In this document: one piece after another, positions 62,500 through 64,000 of the stretch
Numbering within the stretch: the first letter of the stretch is position 1
Layout of the letters: every line of letters starts with the position of its first letter
NCBI GenBank assembly: GCA_002077045.2
Contig: KZ111167.1
Span: 127,304 to 191,303 of the forward strand
Reading direction: 5' to 3'
Origin: Rachicladosporium sp. CCFEE 5018
Taxonomy: Eukaryota > Ascomycota > Dothideomycetes > Cladosporiales > Cladosporiaceae
Length of the DNA: 64,000 bases
Made by a program: the position numbers and the translations under genes
The notes under the pieces: generated by a model
Databases searched by the model: none
Told to the model about the DNA's origin: nothing
Seen by the model: the letters and a program-made list of their open reading frames with translations, nothing else

Positions 62500-64000
62500 G
62501 GGTACGATTGGATGTGTAGGACACTAGATGTAAGTAGTACGTGAAATGAAGTTATGCCGTCTGTACGAACGTGCGTCTGTCACAGCAAGTGCGTGGCTGT
62601 CAAATGCAGATGTAGCAGTACGCGTGAGTGATTCTTGGTCAGTGAAGAGCACTGATGACGGTTCATTCCATGGCGCGCGAGTGACAGAGAACGCCGACCG
62701 CTCAGCGATTCAGCGTGTTGGAGAAAGCCGGTATATGCAGCACCGTAACAGTGACTTGGTATGCAAGCTGTCGGAGAGACTATCATCTAGTCTGAGGTCT
62801 CTCCCAGCTGGCACTGACCGCGGGTCGTTATCGCAGTGTGGTGTACGCTAGCAGAGTCACTCGCGTCATCTCCTCGAGTGGTGCGCTTCTTTTACCACTC
62901 GCGCGCATGAGTATCAGGGGTTCTAGAAGTATTTTTACTCGCACCAGCAGACAGAACTTCGTGGTATCGTACGCGTCCGTTGTTCGGCTCTTCGAGCTTA
63001 CGGTCTACGATATGCGGCCTTGTAGATCCCTCGTGGGAGACAGTCGGTGGCTTGAGTCATCAACGCTGTAGATATATTGGAGCTGAGGTCCACTACGAAG
63101 AACTCGCTATATGGTCAGTCTTGTCATGCAAGAAGTGTGATGGGCAGCCGGAGCTCGGGATTCCCAGGCGATTGGGCGGGATACCATGATCATGGGCATG
63201 AAGTGCTCCACGGTCGGTAGTGTCCCTGGCGGATCGGCCGGTCTTTCACCGCCATTGTAAAAGCTTTCTGAACGCTGACGCCTTCGAAGAATACTCCGGT
63301 GAAACAGCCGTGAAAAGCAAACGTGATGGTGTGGAGTAATTCATCAGAGGAGCTACCAGCTTGCTGAAAGCGCAGGGTTTGAACGGTACGCTCGGCATCT
63401 CTTGCTTGCTTTGGTGAGGATCGGAGACGAGATGCAAGTGAGAATGTACTATACCAAGGGTCAATCGTGATGGATGTCTGAAGTGAGACCCAGTTGAGCA
63501 AATAGTGGCAGGTGATGTTCGGTGTAGCAAGCTGCGGCTCCAGAACCTCGTAGGGAAAGATCGGCCATGCATAAATCCTCACGCGAAGGTGACGCAAGTC
63601 GACTTTGCATGCGGACAGCCGCGGTCGTGAAGTCTGTCGGCTGTTCCGCTCTTTGATGCACCTCGTGCGTAGAGGTGGTACGACTCGCGATGTGCCTTTC
63701 ACAAAAGCAATGCAAGGCCTAGGCCTGCGTCACGTGTGATGACTACCGTGGAGTTCTCACCTTATAACTGCGTCACTCGCGGAGAAGTCTCAAGCCGAAG
63801 CTGCCAAGTCTATTTGTGAGTTTTGGTGATGATTTCGCTTCGACAACGTGACAGGGTTCCAATTCGGGAAGGTACAAAGTATTGTGGAAGCCTAGAAGTT
63901 TCAGGAAGAAAGCATGGCAAGCGTGGGTCCTCTAGGGTGAGGTGGAGTGCAGCGGTCAGACAAGCTGATCGCCGGGTACGAAAAGGCATCCGGCCGAGAT
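62500..64000. other. Right-edge region without supportable gene
   Basis: Several ORFs of 60-170 codons exist. The longest is minus-strand 63190-63702, but it lacks recognisable domains, convincing composition or splice context. A gene entering from the right cannot be excluded. Confidence 0.3.

Noticed and set aside
63190..63702. Minus-strand ORF of 170 codons near the right edge
   Set aside because: No recognisable domain, signal or splice context; composition is unremarkable and smaller shadows overlap it.

Overview
The window is nuclear DNA of a filamentous ascomycete (Pezizomycotina). The gene families and the intron style suggest Dothideomycetes, but that class-level placement is inference. 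The evidence is: dense genes on both strands with no operons; many introns of about 40 to 80 nt with GT..AG ends and CTNAC-like branch points; and typical fungal proteins (Rrp5, Cdt2, Dma-type FHA/RING ligase, Mvp1, RAVE subunit 2, GT15 mannosyltransferase, HET-domain proteins, Dal5-type MFS, GPI-anchored Ser/Thr-rich wall protein). No tRNA, rRNA, CRISPR array or intact transposon was recognised. Exon boundaries were read by eye from splice signals, frame and family alignment, and most multi-exon models close perfectly in frame.

Layout. 1-6.5 kb: RRP5 (minus, runs off the left edge, with an in-frame TGA) and divergent CDT2. 7.1-10.4 kb: a tandem pair of C2H2 zinc-finger genes sharing exon structure, the first truncated by a TAG codon. 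10.7-29.3 kb: mostly housekeeping genes, namely a secreted GH43 glycosidase, a Dma-like E3 ligase, mitochondrial processing peptidase alpha, a three-RRM Pub1/TIA-1 protein, two unassigned genes, mitochondrial GluRS, a type I DnaJ (Xdj1-like) and a seven-exon sugar porter.

29.3-42.2 kb is more accessory in character. It holds a decayed TauD-like dioxygenase, a small secreted six-cysteine protein, two HET-domain genes, a GT15 mannosyltransferase, a 92-residue three-exon protein with a hydrophobic C-terminus, a 46-bp tandem duplication and a zinc-finger regulator-like gene, separated by long gene-poor stretches. 42.6-48.1 kb is a conserved trafficking block: MVP1 sorting nexin, rhomboid protease and RAVE subunit 2. 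48.5-53 kb is gene-poor, with a frame-disrupted coding remnant and small unassigned ORFs. 53.2-62.5 kb carries a GPI-anchored wall protein, an external NADH dehydrogenase, a Dal5-type transporter, ALB1 and a membrane-anchored deubiquitinase (Ubp1/USP30 type). The last 1.5 kb shows nothing supportable.

No wholly new system stands out. The most notable observations are two in-frame nonsense codons with clear coding continuation (RRP5 and zinc-finger copy 1), the zinc-finger pair with almost identical 39/40-nt introns, the hidden three-exon small gene at 36.3-36.7 kb, and the TauD remnant at 30.3-30.5 kb.
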